The notes under the pieces were generated by a model that ran no database searches, was not told the DNA's origin, and saw only the letters and a program-made list of their open reading frames with translations. 64,000 nucleotides of DNA. Origin: Methylovulum miyakonense HT12. GTDB lineage: Bacteria; Pseudomonadota; Gammaproteobacteria; Methylococcales; Methylomonadaceae. The stretch is from contig NZ_KB913025.1 in assembly GCF_000384075.1 (NCBI RefSeq), positions 2,639,779 to 2,703,778 of the forward strand, given 5' to 3'. The translations under genes were made by a program, and so were the position numbers. Below, piece by piece: positions 1-8,479 of the stretch; the first letter of the stretch is position 1; each line of letters starts with the position of its first letter.

Positions 1-1209
1 ACGGCTTCGTTGGACGCCCTGGTTACGGCGACGTCAGCGGTTAGCGGTTGCGGGCCTTACTCATACATCGGCACCGGCACTATCGGTGGCGATGCGATTA
101 AACCAGGCTTCTTGTACAAGGCGGCGACGGTTACGCCTGTTGGCAACTACGCATTGCTGACTTCGGCGGAAGATGCGCGTTTCATAGACACTAAGAACCG
201 TCCGTCATTGGCGCAAACCTTCAAGGAAAACGCGACCAACGAAAAGTTGACGGTTGTCGCCAACCACCTTAAATCCAAAGGCTCGGCGTGTACCGACATC
301 AATGCCAGTGACACCGACAACAATGACGGCCAAGGCAATTGTAACTTGACCCGCGTCGCCGCCGCCCAGGCTTTGGTGGACTGGCTGGCGGCCGACCCGA
401 CCGGCAGCGGCGACCCTGACTTTTTGCTGATCGGAGACATGAACAGCTATGCTAAGGAAGACCCGATCAAAGCCATCGAAAAAGGTGCCGACGATACCGC
501 CAATACGGTTGATGATTACACCAATTTGGTGAAAACCTTTGGCGGCAACGCCGCTTACTCTTATGTTTTTGACGGCCAAACGGGTTATCTCGACCATGCC
601 ATCGCCAGCAAGACGTTGTTGCCACAAGTGACGGGAGCCGCAGATTGGCATATTAATGCTGACGAACCCCCATCATTTGATTACAACGACACTATCAAGG
701 ATACCGGCGAATCCAGCTTTGAAGCCAAGCCTTCCGCTTTGCCGTTGTACGCGGCCAACCCTTTCCGTACGTCTGACCATGATCCTGTCATTATCGGCCT
801 GAAACTGGATGAAGCATTCAACATTATTAACGGGACTGCCGCCAGGAACGTGTTGGCAGGTACCGCCGGAAAAGACCGTATCACGGGTTTTGGCGCCGCC
901 GACACCTTGACGGGAGGTTTGGGCAATGACGAGTTTGTTTTCACCAGCGTAACCGACGGCATCGACACCATCACTGACTTTACCCTAGGGCAGGACGCTA
1001 TTGATTTGGCGGCATTGCTGTTAAGCCTAGGTTATGAGGGTGGCGACCCTATTGCTGACGGCGTCATCAAGTTCGCCGCTTCCGGTAGCAATGTCATTGT
1101 CTATATTGATGCTGATGGCAGTGCAGGCCCGGCTGTGCAAAGGGCATTAATTGTGGTGCGTAACATCAGTGCAATTGACCTGAATAACGCGGCCAATTTT
1201 AAATTCTAA
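1..1209 (+). CDS. Secreted ExeM/NucH-like endonuclease with RTX secretion tail (5' partial)
   Basis: The frame is open from base 1, so the gene begins upstream; 402 residues are visible. Endonuclease/exonuclease/phosphatase-fold motifs occur in order: NHLKSKGS, then GDMNSY, then SDHDPVI near residue 260, which carries the usual catalytic His/Asp pair. This arrangement is typical of large extracellular nucleases of the ExeM/NucH type. After the nuclease domain comes a short RTX-like stretch (GTAGKDRITGF, then GGLGNDEFVF) and a DTITDFTLGQDAIDL segment, the C-terminal module of type I secreted proteins. I infer a calcium-dependent secreted nuclease, exported by a type I system not present here. 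It could equally be a phosphodiesterase/phosphatase of the same fold. Confidence 0.8.
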   Translation, partial: TASLDALVTATSAVSGCGPYSYIGTGTIGGDAIKPGFLYKAATVTPVGNYALLTSAEDARFIDTKNRPSLAQTFKENATNEKLTVVANHLKSKGSACTDINASDTDNNDGQGNCNLTRVAAAQALVDWLAADPTGSGDPDFLLIGDMNSYAKEDPIKAIEKGADDTANTVDDYTNLVKTFGGNAAYSYVFDGQTGYLDHAIASKTLLPQVTGAADWHINADEPPSFDYNDTIKDTGESSFEAKPSALPLYAANPFRTSDHDPVIIGLKLDEAFNIINGTAARNVLAGTAGKDRITGFGAADTLTGGLGNDEFVFTSVTDGIDTITDFTLGQDAIDLAALLLSLGYEGGDPIADGVIKFAASGSNVIVYIDADGSAGPAVQRALIVVRNISAIDLNNAANFKF

Positions 1210-1279
1210 ACATAATAAGTTCGCCGCCTAGGCTCTTTGCCGATGGCGGCGCCCAGCCTCTACCCATAGGATAAATACC

Positions 1280-1819
1280 ATGTTCAAACCGTTTAAAACC
1301 GTTTACACCGCGAGCGTGTTCACGGCCTTGATGTTGTTGATGCCAAGTTCACAAGCGGCTGATTTCAATTACACTTTCGGCGGTACTGTCGATTCGGGAT
1401 TGTTGTTGAATGAAACGTTTAGCGGAAGTTTTTCTTACAGCGACCTTCTCCTGACCCATTCCGGCGATGAATCCATCAACCTGTCCACACTGTCTTTTAA
1501 TTTTTTATCAACCCCGTTTGGTTTGGGTGACGCCGATATCACCGCAAGCGCCGACTTTTTGGATGGCGTGTTTCTTGGCGTGAACTTTTCGGTGGGCGGT
1601 TTCGACCCTGCGTTCGCCCTAGTCTCCGGTTACGGGATAGGTCTATTGGAAGCGGCGTATTTTTCATACGATACGCTTTCGGGTGATTCTGGTTTGGGTT
1701 CCATAAGCTATCAGCAGTCAAACAGCGTTGACGAACCGGTCAGCATAGCCTTGTTCGGGATGGGCTTGGCGGGTTTGGGGTTATCGCGCCGTCGGGCGAA
1801 AAATGGTTGGGGTCAATAG
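1280..1819 (+). CDS. PEP-CTERM-type exported protein
   Basis: 179 residues. The first about 26 residues form a signal peptide ending SSQA before ADFNYTF. The C-terminus has the tripartite PEP-CTERM sorting signal: a DEPVS motif, a hydrophobic stretch (IALFGMGLAGLGL) and a basic tail SRRRAKN. The middle is Ser/Leu/Gly-rich beta-type sequence without recognised catalytic motifs. PEP-CTERM proteins are processed by an exosortase and are typically linked to exopolysaccharide or biofilm; the exosortase is not in this window. The start ATG follows a weak AGGATAA element. A terminator lies just downstream. The specific role is unknown. Confidence 0.75.
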   Translation: MFKPFKTVYTASVFTALMLLMPSSQAADFNYTFGGTVDSGLLLNETFSGSFSYSDLLLTHSGDESINLSTLSFNFLSTPFGLGDADITASADFLDGVFLGVNFSVGGFDPAFALVSGYGIGLLEAAYFSYDTLSGDSGLGSISYQQSNSVDEPVSIALFGMGLAGLGLSRRRAKNGWGQ

Positions 1820-1855
1820 CTATCGGAACGATTTTTACTTACCGGCAACACAAGG

Positions 1856-1880
1856 AAACCGCCTTCAGGGCGGTTTTTTT
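1856..1880 (+). terminator. Rho-independent terminator of the PEP-CTERM gene
   Basis: An 8-bp perfect stem AAACCGCC/GGCGGTTT with a five-base loop is followed by a run of T. It sits 37 bases after the stop codon of the PEP-CTERM gene. Confidence 0.85.
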
Positions 1881-2190
1881 GTTCCTGCAAAATGATCTGG
1901 CCTGGTCGTGCCCACAAAAGGGCTAGGGACAGCTAGACACAAAATCCGTCTCGGACATAAGCCAGGCCAATATCTGGCAGGGTAATCCGTACCGGTGCAT
2001 CTGCCTGTAGCCATCAGCGGTATAAAACCACGCTCCCGGGGTTGGTTGCAAATAAAAAGCCACCTATGCTGGCGGTGCCATGATGGTTTTAGAAGGAGCT
2101 TTCCTGGGGCGTCTGTAGCCATTTGGCGAAAATGGCGTTTTCTAGGGTGTGTTGGTGTCTGGTGACGGGGTTCCATTTAGGGATGTTTAA
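1881..2190. other. Gene-free interval upstream of the chromate operon
   Basis: No frame with good start, RBS and protein-like composition was found. A minus-strand open frame runs through most of it but has an unnatural Pro/Arg/His-rich composition. Another minus frame near 2090-2180 reads more like protein but is interrupted by stops; it may be a decayed gene end. Nothing more can be supported. Confidence 0.4.
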
Positions 2191-2194
2191 AAAT

Positions 2195-2227
2195 ATGTTA
2201 TATAAATAACAATTATGTTATATATAA
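2195..2227 (+). promoter_or_regulatory. Candidate chrB promoter/operator with repeated ATGTTATATAA
   Basis: An AT-rich patch carries the direct repeat ATGTTATATAA (2195) and ATGTTATATATAA (2215), 20 bases apart, each containing a palindrome (TTATATAA, TTATATATAA). It ends three bases before the chrB ATG, and no Shine-Dalgarno sequence is visible between. ChrB proteins of other bacteria act as chromate-responsive regulators of their own operon, so this could be the operator; the second copy could also contain a -10 element. Confidence 0.45.
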
Positions 2228-2230
2228 GAC

Positions 2231-3175
2231 ATGAATTGGTTATTGCTTATTATCTCGTTGTCCACCGACAATGCTGCCGCCGGACGGATGCGCTCATGGC
2301 GGGCGGTCAAAGCGTCCGGTGCGGCGGTTTTGCGTGACGGCGTGTATTTGCTCCCTGAACGCGACGCTTGCTTGGCGGCATTTCAAGCCGTGCATGATGA
2401 TATCCAAAGTAGTGGCGGCGTGGCTTATTTGTTACGGGTGGCTACTTTGGAAGCAGTTGATTGGTCCGGCCTGTTTTTGCGTGACGGGGATTACGCGACG
2501 TTGTTGCAGGACATTGAGGTGGTGCGTCAGGGCTTGCCCGTGACACATCACCTGCCCGACACTTTTAAAAAAATCACCAAGCTACGCAAGGCGTTTACGC
2601 AATTGGCCGCGATTGATTTCTTCCCCAACGCTTCCCAACAACAAGTCGGCGTGGCGTTGGTGGAGATTGAAGAATCCCTACAAAGATTGCGGTCACCTGA
2701 TGAGCCCCATCCGGTTGAAGGCGTGCTTGCGCCGCTAGCCATTGGCGAATACCAAAATAAATTATGGGCAACGCGCCGCCATCCGTGGGTGGACCGTTTG
2801 GCGTGTGCGTGGTTGATCCGACGTTTTATTGACGCCCGGGCGCAGTTCTTATGGCTGGAGTCAGTGTCCGATTGCCCGCCAGAAGCGATAGGTTTTGACT
2901 TTGACGGTGCGGTGTTCAGCCATGTCGGGCCTTACGTCACTTTTGAGGTGCTGTTGCATCGTTTCCAACTCGGGCAACCCGCGTTAAAGCGTCTTGCGGC
3001 CTTGGTGCATTATTTGGATGTCGGCGGTGTGCAAGCCGCCGAAGCGAGTGGCGTGGAATCGGTGCTGAAAGGCTTACGTGAAACGATAACCGATGACGGC
3101 CAACTTTTGGCGGCGGCTGGCGGCGTGTTCGATGGCTTGCTGGCGGCTTTTGCAATGGCGATAGAGGGGGGATAA
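2231..3175 (+). CDS. chrB: ChrB chromate-resistance regulator/sensor
   Basis: 314 residues with the two-part ChrB layout. The N-terminal about 150 residues include the typical opening, with SLSTDNAAAGRMRSWRAVKA and LRDGVYLLPER. The C-terminal ChrB_C domain (from about residue 178) includes LWATRRHPWVDRLACAWLIR, FDFDGAVFSHVGPYVTFE and ITDDGQ. In characterised systems ChrB is a chromate-responsive regulator needed for full resistance; it heads the operon here, two bases upstream of chrA. The ATG at 2231 aligns with the family N-terminus although it has no RBS, so leaderless translation is possible. The same C-terminal domain recurs as a separate gene after chrA. Confidence 0.88.
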   Translation: MNWLLLIISLSTDNAAAGRMRSWRAVKASGAAVLRDGVYLLPERDACLAAFQAVHDDIQSSGGVAYLLRVATLEAVDWSGLFLRDGDYATLLQDIEVVRQGLPVTHHLPDTFKKITKLRKAFTQLAAIDFFPNASQQQVGVALVEIEESLQRLRSPDEPHPVEGVLAPLAIGEYQNKLWATRRHPWVDRLACAWLIRRFIDARAQFLWLESVSDCPPEAIGFDFDGAVFSHVGPYVTFEVLLHRFQLGQPALKRLAALVHYLDVGGVQAAEASGVESVLKGLRETITDDGQLLAAAGGVFDGLLAAFAMAIEGG

Positions 3176-3177
3176 AA

Positions 3178-4560
3178 ATGACAGATAAAACGAATACGGC
3201 ACAGGGTTTGGCCAGACCTGCCGCCGTGCCGTTTGGGACGGCTTTTGGGTTTTGGTTAAAAATGGGCTTCATTAGTTTTGGCGGCCCCGCCGGACAAATT
3301 GCGATCATGCACCAAGAATTGGTGGAAAACCGCCGGTGGATTTCCGAGCAGCGGTTTTTGCATGCGTTGAATTTTTGTATGTTGTTGCCTGGCCCGGAAG
3401 CCCAGCAACTGGCGATTTATATCGGTTGGTTGATGCACAAAACTTGGGGCGGCATTGTCGCGGGTTTGCTGTTTGTGTTGCCGTCTTTGTTTATCCTGAT
3501 ATTGCTGTCTTGGTTTTATATCGCGTTTGGCGATGTGCCGTGGGTGGCAGGTGTGTTTTACGGCATTAAACCCGCCGTGACGGCCATTGTCTTGCAGGCG
3601 GCGCACCGTATCGGTTCCAGGGCCTTGAAAAATTGGCTGCTGTGGGTCTTGGCCGGTTTGTCTTTTGTGGCGATTTTCGCGTTTGACATCCCGTTTCCGG
3701 CGATTGTCGCCACGGCGGCGATGATGGGCTATGTGGGCGGGCGGGTTGCACCGGAAAGGTTTAAAACGGGTGGCGGGCACGGTAAGGCCAATAAATCCTA
3801 CGGCCCGGCTTTGATTGACGACGACACGCCCAGGTTGGCGCACACCGGATTCCGGTGGCCGCGGTTGGTTATTTTGGGGATTGCCGGTGGCTTGTTGTGG
3901 TTGTTGCCTATGGCGTGGCTGGCGATGCAATACGGTTGGGACAACGCGCTGACGCAGATGGGCTGGTTTTTTACTAAAGCCGCCTTGATGACGTTTGGCG
4001 GGGCGTATGCCGTGTTGCCTTATGTTTATCAAGGGGCGGTTGAGCATTATCACTGGTTGCTTCCGCAACAGATGATTGACGGTTTGGCCTTAGGGGAAAC
4101 GACCCCCGGGCCCTTGATTATGGTGGTGACCTTCGTTGGTTTTGTCGCGGGTTGGACGCAAGCTTTATTGGGTGCGGACGCCTTGTTTTTGGCAGGGACT
4201 GTGGCGGCGATTGTGGTGACGTATTTCACGTTTTTGCCAGGATTTTTATTGGTGCTGGCGGGCGGGCCGATAATTGAATCGACGCACGGCAATCTAAAGT
4301 TCACCGCGCCTTTGGTAGCCATCACGGCGGCGGTGGTCGGCGTTATTTTAAACTTGGCGTTGTTTTTTGCTTGGCACACCTTTTGGCCCCAGGGTTGGGC
4401 AGGTGTTTTTGACGGTTTTTCCGCCCTGTTGTCCGCGTTGGCTTTGTTGGCTTTGTTGCGTTACAAAATTGGCGTTATTCCGGTGATTGCCACGGCTGGT
4501 GTAGTTGGTTTGGCCTTTACTTTTTTAAAGCCATGGTTGGTGGTTGTGCTAGGAGTTTAA
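3178..4560 (+). CDS. chrA: ChrA chromate efflux transporter
   Basis: 460 residues, the length of a two-domain (long-chain) CHR family transporter. Family signatures are visible in the first half (FWLKMGFISFGGPAGQIAIM, LPGPEAQQLAIYIGW) and repeated in the second (FFTKAALMTFGGAYAVLPYV, LGETTPGPLIMV). These are the two homologous halves, each with about five to six membrane segments, joined by a hydrophilic linker near residues 195-220. It exports chromate across the inner membrane. It starts two bases after chrB and ends one base before the next gene, so the three genes form one operon. An alternative substrate such as sulfate is unlikely given the chrB context. Confidence 0.93.
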   Translation: MTDKTNTAQGLARPAAVPFGTAFGFWLKMGFISFGGPAGQIAIMHQELVENRRWISEQRFLHALNFCMLLPGPEAQQLAIYIGWLMHKTWGGIVAGLLFVLPSLFILILLSWFYIAFGDVPWVAGVFYGIKPAVTAIVLQAAHRIGSRALKNWLLWVLAGLSFVAIFAFDIPFPAIVATAAMMGYVGGRVAPERFKTGGGHGKANKSYGPALIDDDTPRLAHTGFRWPRLVILGIAGGLLWLLPMAWLAMQYGWDNALTQMGWFFTKAALMTFGGAYAVLPYVYQGAVEHYHWLLPQQMIDGLALGETTPGPLIMVVTFVGFVAGWTQALLGADALFLAGTVAAIVVTYFTFLPGFLLVLAGGPIIESTHGNLKFTAPLVAITAAVVGVILNLALFFAWHTFWPQGWAGVFDGFSALLSALALLALLRYKIGVIPVIATAGVVGLAFTFLKPWLVVVLGV

Positions 4561-4561
4561 G

Positions 4562-5011
4562 ATGAAGTGGATTACCCGTGAACGTCCGAAAATTGACCGC
4601 ATTGCTTGTCCGTGGTTGGTGGCCCGTTTTATAGATAGCGAAGCGGAGTTTCTGTATGTGCCTTCGGCTGATGTTTTGCGGATTGCTGGGGAGGTGGGGG
4701 CCATTCCTTACGATATTCCTGATGTGGAATTGTCGCATGTCGGCGGGTCGTGCAGTTTTGACGCGTTTTTGCAGAAATATCGGTTGGACGATCCGGCATT
4801 GCAACAGCTTGCCGTTATCGTGCGTGGCGCGGATACTTCGCGGCTGGAGTTGGCACCGCAATCGGCGGGTTTGTATGCGATTTCATTGGGTTTGTCGCAA
4901 ACCTTTGCCGATGACCATGCTTTGCTAGGGCACGGGATGGTCATGTATGACGCGCTGTATGCATGGTGCCGGCATTGCCAGACGGAGACGCATAACTGGC
5001 CGCCGCAGTAA
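4562..5011 (+). CDS. Stand-alone ChrB C-terminal-domain protein
   Basis: 149 residues matching only the C-terminal domain of ChrB: IDRIACPWLVARFIDSEAEF, VELSHVGGSCSFDAFL and TFADDHALL. The equivalent domain of the full-length ChrB has DRLACAWLIRRFIDA, FSHVGPYVTFEVLL and ITDDGQLL. It begins one base after the chrA stop, so it is cotranslated with it. Such single-domain proteins are often annotated as chromate resistance protein, and a sensor or enzymatic role is possible. The presence of both versions in one operon suggests split functions. The conserved Asp/Arg, Cys and His positions could bind metal or oxyanion, but this is inference. Confidence 0.8.
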   Translation: MKWITRERPKIDRIACPWLVARFIDSEAEFLYVPSADVLRIAGEVGAIPYDIPDVELSHVGGSCSFDAFLQKYRLDDPALQQLAVIVRGADTSRLELAPQSAGLYAISLGLSQTFADDHALLGHGMVMYDALYAWCRHCQTETHNWPPQ

Positions 5012-5013
5012 AG

Positions 5014-6030
5014 CTAATCGTTGTCTTCGTTGGGGATTTGTCCGCGTAATTCTTCGGATAAGAGCATTTGCGCCCCTGTGGTGACGATGGTGTCGCCGGG
5101 TTTTAGGATGCCGCTGAGGAAATAGCCGTTGGCGGTGGCGGTGTACTGGCTGATGGCGCGCCGGCTGAAGGTGCCATCATCGGTTTTTAGGTAGACATAG
5201 GCTTGGTCGGCAGCCCAGCATACGGCCGAAGCGGGGATGATGACGCCGTCGTGTTGCTGGCCTTGTTCCGGCAACCACGCGCTGACGCTCATGCCCGTTT
5301 TGATGGTTTTGCCGCTGGTTTGGAAAAAATAGCTGATGCCTTGGTTGCTGCTGTCAGTTTGCGGCGCGGTTGAAATAAATTCAGCCGTTTGCGCTGCGCT
5401 GCGCTCCCCGGAAACGTTGACAGCGATTGTGTGCAAGTTTTCGATGGGTTTGTGGTGGCTAGGGACGGTGACTTGCAGCAACGTTTGCTCGCCAGCCAAA
5501 AATGCCGTTAGTTTTCCGGCGTGGGGTGTCAATGCCCAGTCGGACAGGGTTTTTCCCCAGCTAAGCAAAGTTTCGTCGATGATGGCCTGGTCTTGGTATT
5601 GGGTGGCATCGAGTAACGCTTTGTCAGTTTGCCATTGCGCCTGTTGGTCTTGAAGGTTGCGTTTGGCGGTGACACCATGCTGGTATAAGTCTTGTTGGCG
5701 TTGGATGGCTTGCTCGGCTTGTTTGAACTTGGCGGCCGCGCGGTTGCGTTCGGTGAGTGCCGCCAAGTAACGGTGATGCAAGTCCAGCAAGGGCTGTATG
5801 CTAATGGCTTTGCCGTAAGCTAGGAATTCGGAGTGATGCCGGGCAGGTTTGAGCACGGTGACCGCCAAGCCCGTCTGCCGTTGGGCTTCCCCGTCCAGTT
5901 TGATGACAGCCAGGCCATTGACGGATTGGACTTTGCTAGTTAATTTTGCCGTGTCATCGTCATCAGCCGCCGCCAGTGAGTTGATGCAAGGCAAGCCCAA
6001 TAGTAGGCAACAGATGAAACGTAAGTGCAT
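5014..6030 (-). CDS. RND efflux periplasmic adaptor (membrane fusion protein), orphan
   Basis: 338 residues with a signal peptide (hydrophobic to LAAADDDD). Typical adaptor architecture follows: an N-terminal beta segment, a predicted coiled-coil/helical hairpin at about 85-150 rich in Q/A/K (AAAKFKQAEQAIQRQQDLYQ, then TAKRNLQDQQAQWQTDKALL), then barrel and C-terminal domain (GVIIPASAVCWAADQAYVYL, LSGILKPGDTIVTTGAQML). The family bridges an inner-membrane RND pump and an outer-membrane channel; divergence from CusB/CzcB makes the substrate uncertain. No pump or TolC-like gene is adjacent: on its strand the next gene is xoxF, behind its own terminator. It converges tail-to-tail with the chromate operon two bases apart, so a metal/oxyanion stress role is tempting but unproven. 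Confidence 0.75.
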   Translation of the reverse strand: MHLRFICCLLLGLPCINSLAAADDDDTAKLTSKVQSVNGLAVIKLDGEAQRQTGLAVTVLKPARHHSEFLAYGKAISIQPLLDLHHRYLAALTERNRAAAKFKQAEQAIQRQQDLYQHGVTAKRNLQDQQAQWQTDKALLDATQYQDQAIIDETLLSWGKTLSDWALTPHAGKLTAFLAGEQTLLQVTVPSHHKPIENLHTIAVNVSGERSAAQTAEFISTAPQTDSSNQGISYFFQTSGKTIKTGMSVSAWLPEQGQQHDGVIIPASAVCWAADQAYVYLKTDDGTFSRRAISQYTATANGYFLSGILKPGDTIVTTGAQMLLSEELRGQIPNEDND

Positions 6031-6330
6031 CTTGGTTTCCGGTATGATTTTTTTGTGGTGGACTGTGGTTTCGGTGGTGGTTACCGTGTGACTGTGCGGG
6101 TTGCCCTGTCACCCTGGTATGGGCCGCCTGAATTGTTAGGCTGCGTAGCTTGCTTTGCGGATCACGAAGTGGGGTACGCCCTAAGGGCTTAGGCAACTTC
6201 AAACATGGCCTTTACTTTAAGTGCCGTCTGGGTTTTGAAATTTAAAAACCATGGGAGCAAAGCGGACAAAGTATAGTCGCTTTTGTCTGCGTGGGTTGTT
6301 AAGAAGCATTTGGCATGCGGTAGGCTGAAT
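6031..6330. other. Gene-free interval between the RND adaptor and xoxF
   Basis: About 300 bases with stops in all frames or implausible composition. Short palindromic words occur (for example GCCCTAAGGGC), but no repeat family or RNA is recognised. It must contain the promoter of the adaptor gene. Confidence 0.35.
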
Positions 6331-6332
6331 AG

Positions 6333-6365
6333 AAAAAGCCCTGGCTGAATCTCAGCCAGGGCTTT
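6333..6365 (-). terminator. Strong rho-independent terminator of xoxF
   Basis: A 14-bp perfect stem (6335-6348 with 6352-6365) has a three-base loop. On the minus strand it is followed by a T-run (plus-strand A-run 6333-6337). It lies about 30 bases past the xoxF stop. The stop codon itself is embedded beside a near-palindrome at 6371-6392. Confidence 0.92.
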
Positions 6366-6394
6366 CCAAATCAAACTAATTAATTGGTTTGATT

Positions 6395-8248
6395 TTAGTT
6401 GGGCAGTGCGAATACAGTCAATGTACCACCCAATTTGGTGTAAGAGCTTAAGCTTCTATATGCACCGACAGCGCCCAAACCTTCTGAGCCAGATTTGTCA
6501 GTACCGTCATCTAAGCCGGCGGCGATACCGATGCCCGCCCAGCCGCCGATCCCTGACAATACGCCAACATATTGTTTGCCGTTATAGCTCCAAGTGTTGA
6601 CGTTGCCGATGATGCCTGATGGGGTTTTGAATTTGTACAATTCTTTACCGGTTTTTGCATCAACCGCTTTCAAGTAACCTTCCAAGGTGCCGTAGAAAAC
6701 GACGCCGCCAGCAGTGGCTACTGAACCTGACCAAACAGAGAACTGTTCTTTATTTGACCAAACGATTTTGCCAGTTTTAGCGTCATACGCAGTGAATTGG
6801 CCTAAGTTGGTTGTGCCATCTGGTTTGCCTGTCAATACATCGGCACCGGCGGGCATCATGGTCAACGTGGCGCCAACGTAGGGTTGTCCCGCAGTGTAAG
6901 CCACTTCAAATGGTTCGTAGTCCATACACAGGTGGTTGCCTGAGATGTAGAACAAGCCAGTTTGTGGGGAATAAGAAACAGGTTGTTGGTTTTTAGAACC
7001 TAACGCAGCAGGGCAAGCGCCAGTTGTGTTGACGTCTTCACCGTTTTGTTCGGTACTGTATTTTGATACGACTTGTGGACGGCCAGAGTTCATATCGACG
7101 TGGGTTGCCCAGTTGACAGATTTGTCGAATTTTTCTGCAACCAACAATTCGCCAGTTTCACGGTCCAAGGTGTAGCCGAAGCCGTTACGGTCAAAATGCA
7201 CGATAGTTTTGTGCATTTTGCCTTTCACTTCTTGGTCAACCAAGACTGTTTCGTTGATGCCGTCATAGTCCCATTCGTCGTGCGGGGTCATTTGGTAAAC
7301 CCATTTCACGGCTCCTGTGTCAGCGTCACGGGCCCATAATGACATGGACCATTTGTTGTCGCCTGGACGTTGTACTGGATTCCAAGTTGAAGGGTTGCCT
7401 GAACCGTAATAGACCAAGTTCAATTTTGGGTCATAGCTAGTCCAGCCCCAAGTGGTGCCGCCACCGATTTTCCATTGGTCGCCTTCCCAAGTGCTGATAC
7501 TTGAATCCGCGCCAACAGGAACCACTTTGCCATCTTTCCAAGTAGTTGTTTTCTTAGGGTCAATCAACATCTCCTTATCTGGGCCGATGCTGTAGCCTTT
7601 CCATGCCAATTTGCCAGTGTTGATGTCGTATGCAGCCAAGAAACCACGGACACCGAATTCACCGCCGGAGATACCGGTCAGGACTTTGTCTTTAACAACC
7701 AGAGGGGCGTTAGTGTTGGTCATACCCAATTTTGGGTCGCCGTTTTGGACACTCCAAACGCGTTTGCCGGTTTTAGCGTCCAGTGCAGTTAAAACAGTGT
7801 TGGATTGTTGCAGGAAGATTTTGCCGTCGCCGTAAGCCAAACCACGGTTGACAGTGTCGCAGCACATCACAGGGATAGTGACGTCAGCATCTTGGGTTGG
7901 GGTGAATTCCCAGATGACTGATTGGGTTTTTTGGTCAATCGCGTAAACGGTGTTAGGGAAAGGGGTATGGATATAAAGCACATCGTCAACAACCAATGGG
8001 CCGCCTTCATGACCACGTAAAACGCCTGTGGAGAAAGACCATGCTGGTTGCAGGTTTTTTACGTTGCTGGTGTTGATATCGCTCAGTTCGCTATAACGCG
8101 TACCGGCATAGTTACCGCCCCAAGTCGCCCAGTTTGCTGGGTTTTTGGTCAGTTGTTCAACACCGCTGTTAGCAGTTGAAATCGCTGGTGCGGCTAATAA
8201 AGCAGCTACGCTAGAAGCAAGTAGCAAGCTTTTTAAAGGCTTCATCAT
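6395..8248 (-). CDS. xoxF: Lanthanide-dependent methanol dehydrogenase XoxF
   Basis: 617 residues: signal peptide of about 25 residues, then an eight-bladed PQQ quinoprotein propeller. Adjacent cysteines 129-130 (VMCCD) form the characteristic disulfide. The active-site segment DEWDYDG has the catalytic Asp (327 in the precursor) and an additional Asp two residues later (329), where calcium-dependent MxaF has Ala; that Asp marks the lanthanide-dependent XoxF clade. The enzyme oxidises methanol (and often formaldehyde) in the periplasm, passing electrons to a c-type cytochrome. No xoxG, xoxJ, mxa or pqq genes lie nearby, so it is monocistronic. It has a good RBS (AGGAG, nine bases before ATG), its own terminator and a palindrome-rich upstream region. 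This gene is the best evidence for a methylotrophic host. Confidence 0.96.
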   Translation of the reverse strand: MMKPLKSLLLASSVAALLAAPAISTANSGVEQLTKNPANWATWGGNYAGTRYSELSDINTSNVKNLQPAWSFSTGVLRGHEGGPLVVDDVLYIHTPFPNTVYAIDQKTQSVIWEFTPTQDADVTIPVMCCDTVNRGLAYGDGKIFLQQSNTVLTALDAKTGKRVWSVQNGDPKLGMTNTNAPLVVKDKVLTGISGGEFGVRGFLAAYDINTGKLAWKGYSIGPDKEMLIDPKKTTTWKDGKVVPVGADSSISTWEGDQWKIGGGTTWGWTSYDPKLNLVYYGSGNPSTWNPVQRPGDNKWSMSLWARDADTGAVKWVYQMTPHDEWDYDGINETVLVDQEVKGKMHKTIVHFDRNGFGYTLDRETGELLVAEKFDKSVNWATHVDMNSGRPQVVSKYSTEQNGEDVNTTGACPAALGSKNQQPVSYSPQTGLFYISGNHLCMDYEPFEVAYTAGQPYVGATLTMMPAGADVLTGKPDGTTNLGQFTAYDAKTGKIVWSNKEQFSVWSGSVATAGGVVFYGTLEGYLKAVDAKTGKELYKFKTPSGIIGNVNTWSYNGKQYVGVLSGIGGWAGIGIAAGLDDGTDKSGSEGLGAVGAYRSLSSYTKLGGTLTVFALPN

Positions 8249-8257
8249 AATTTATTT

Positions 8258-8262
8258 CTCCT
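8258..8262 (-). promoter_or_regulatory. Ribosome binding site of xoxF
   Basis: AGGAG on the minus strand, nine bases before the ATG. It decides the start at the first of two tandem ATG codons. Confidence 0.75.
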
Positions 8263-8275
8263 GATATTTTGTCGT

Positions 8276-8337
8276 GAAACAAAATAGTGATAGTTTTTTT
8301 AGACTAATATTAGTTTTTGGGTGAATTATTTTGTTTC
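8276..8337 (-). promoter_or_regulatory. xoxF: Nested palindromes in the xoxF leader/promoter region
   Basis: A perfect 11-bp inverted repeat, GAAACAAAATA (8276-8286) and TATTTTGTTTC (8327-8337), flanks a perfect 12-bp palindrome ACTAATATTAGT (8303-8314). The array starts 28 bases upstream of the xoxF ATG in an AT-rich region and looks like an operator site or a regulatory hairpin. Methylotrophs switch methanol dehydrogenases by lanthanide availability, but no known operator consensus is matched. Confidence 0.5.
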
Positions 8338-8479
8338 CTCGTATACAGGAAATTATCACGCCAAGTGCCTAGATTTAATGATTTTGGGTCAAAAGTCAAC
8401 TATTAATGGAAGGGACATTGTTTAGTTGTCTTTTATGGCAGTTGGGAGGCTTCTTAAGGCCTGCTTAGCCTATTGTTTC

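Noticed and set aside
1865-2176. Minus-strand frame of 103 codons upstream of the chromate operon
   Set aside because: Unnatural composition, no RBS, and it crosses the terminator of the PEP-CTERM gene.
3256-4068. Long minus-strand open frame of 270 codons opposite chrA
   Set aside because: Arg/Gln/His/Pro-rich composition typical of an antisense shadow of a membrane-protein gene; chrA on the plus strand is unmistakable.
6189-6374. Minus-strand frame of 61 codons downstream of xoxF
   Set aside because: It runs through the xoxF terminator hairpin, which explains its sequence.
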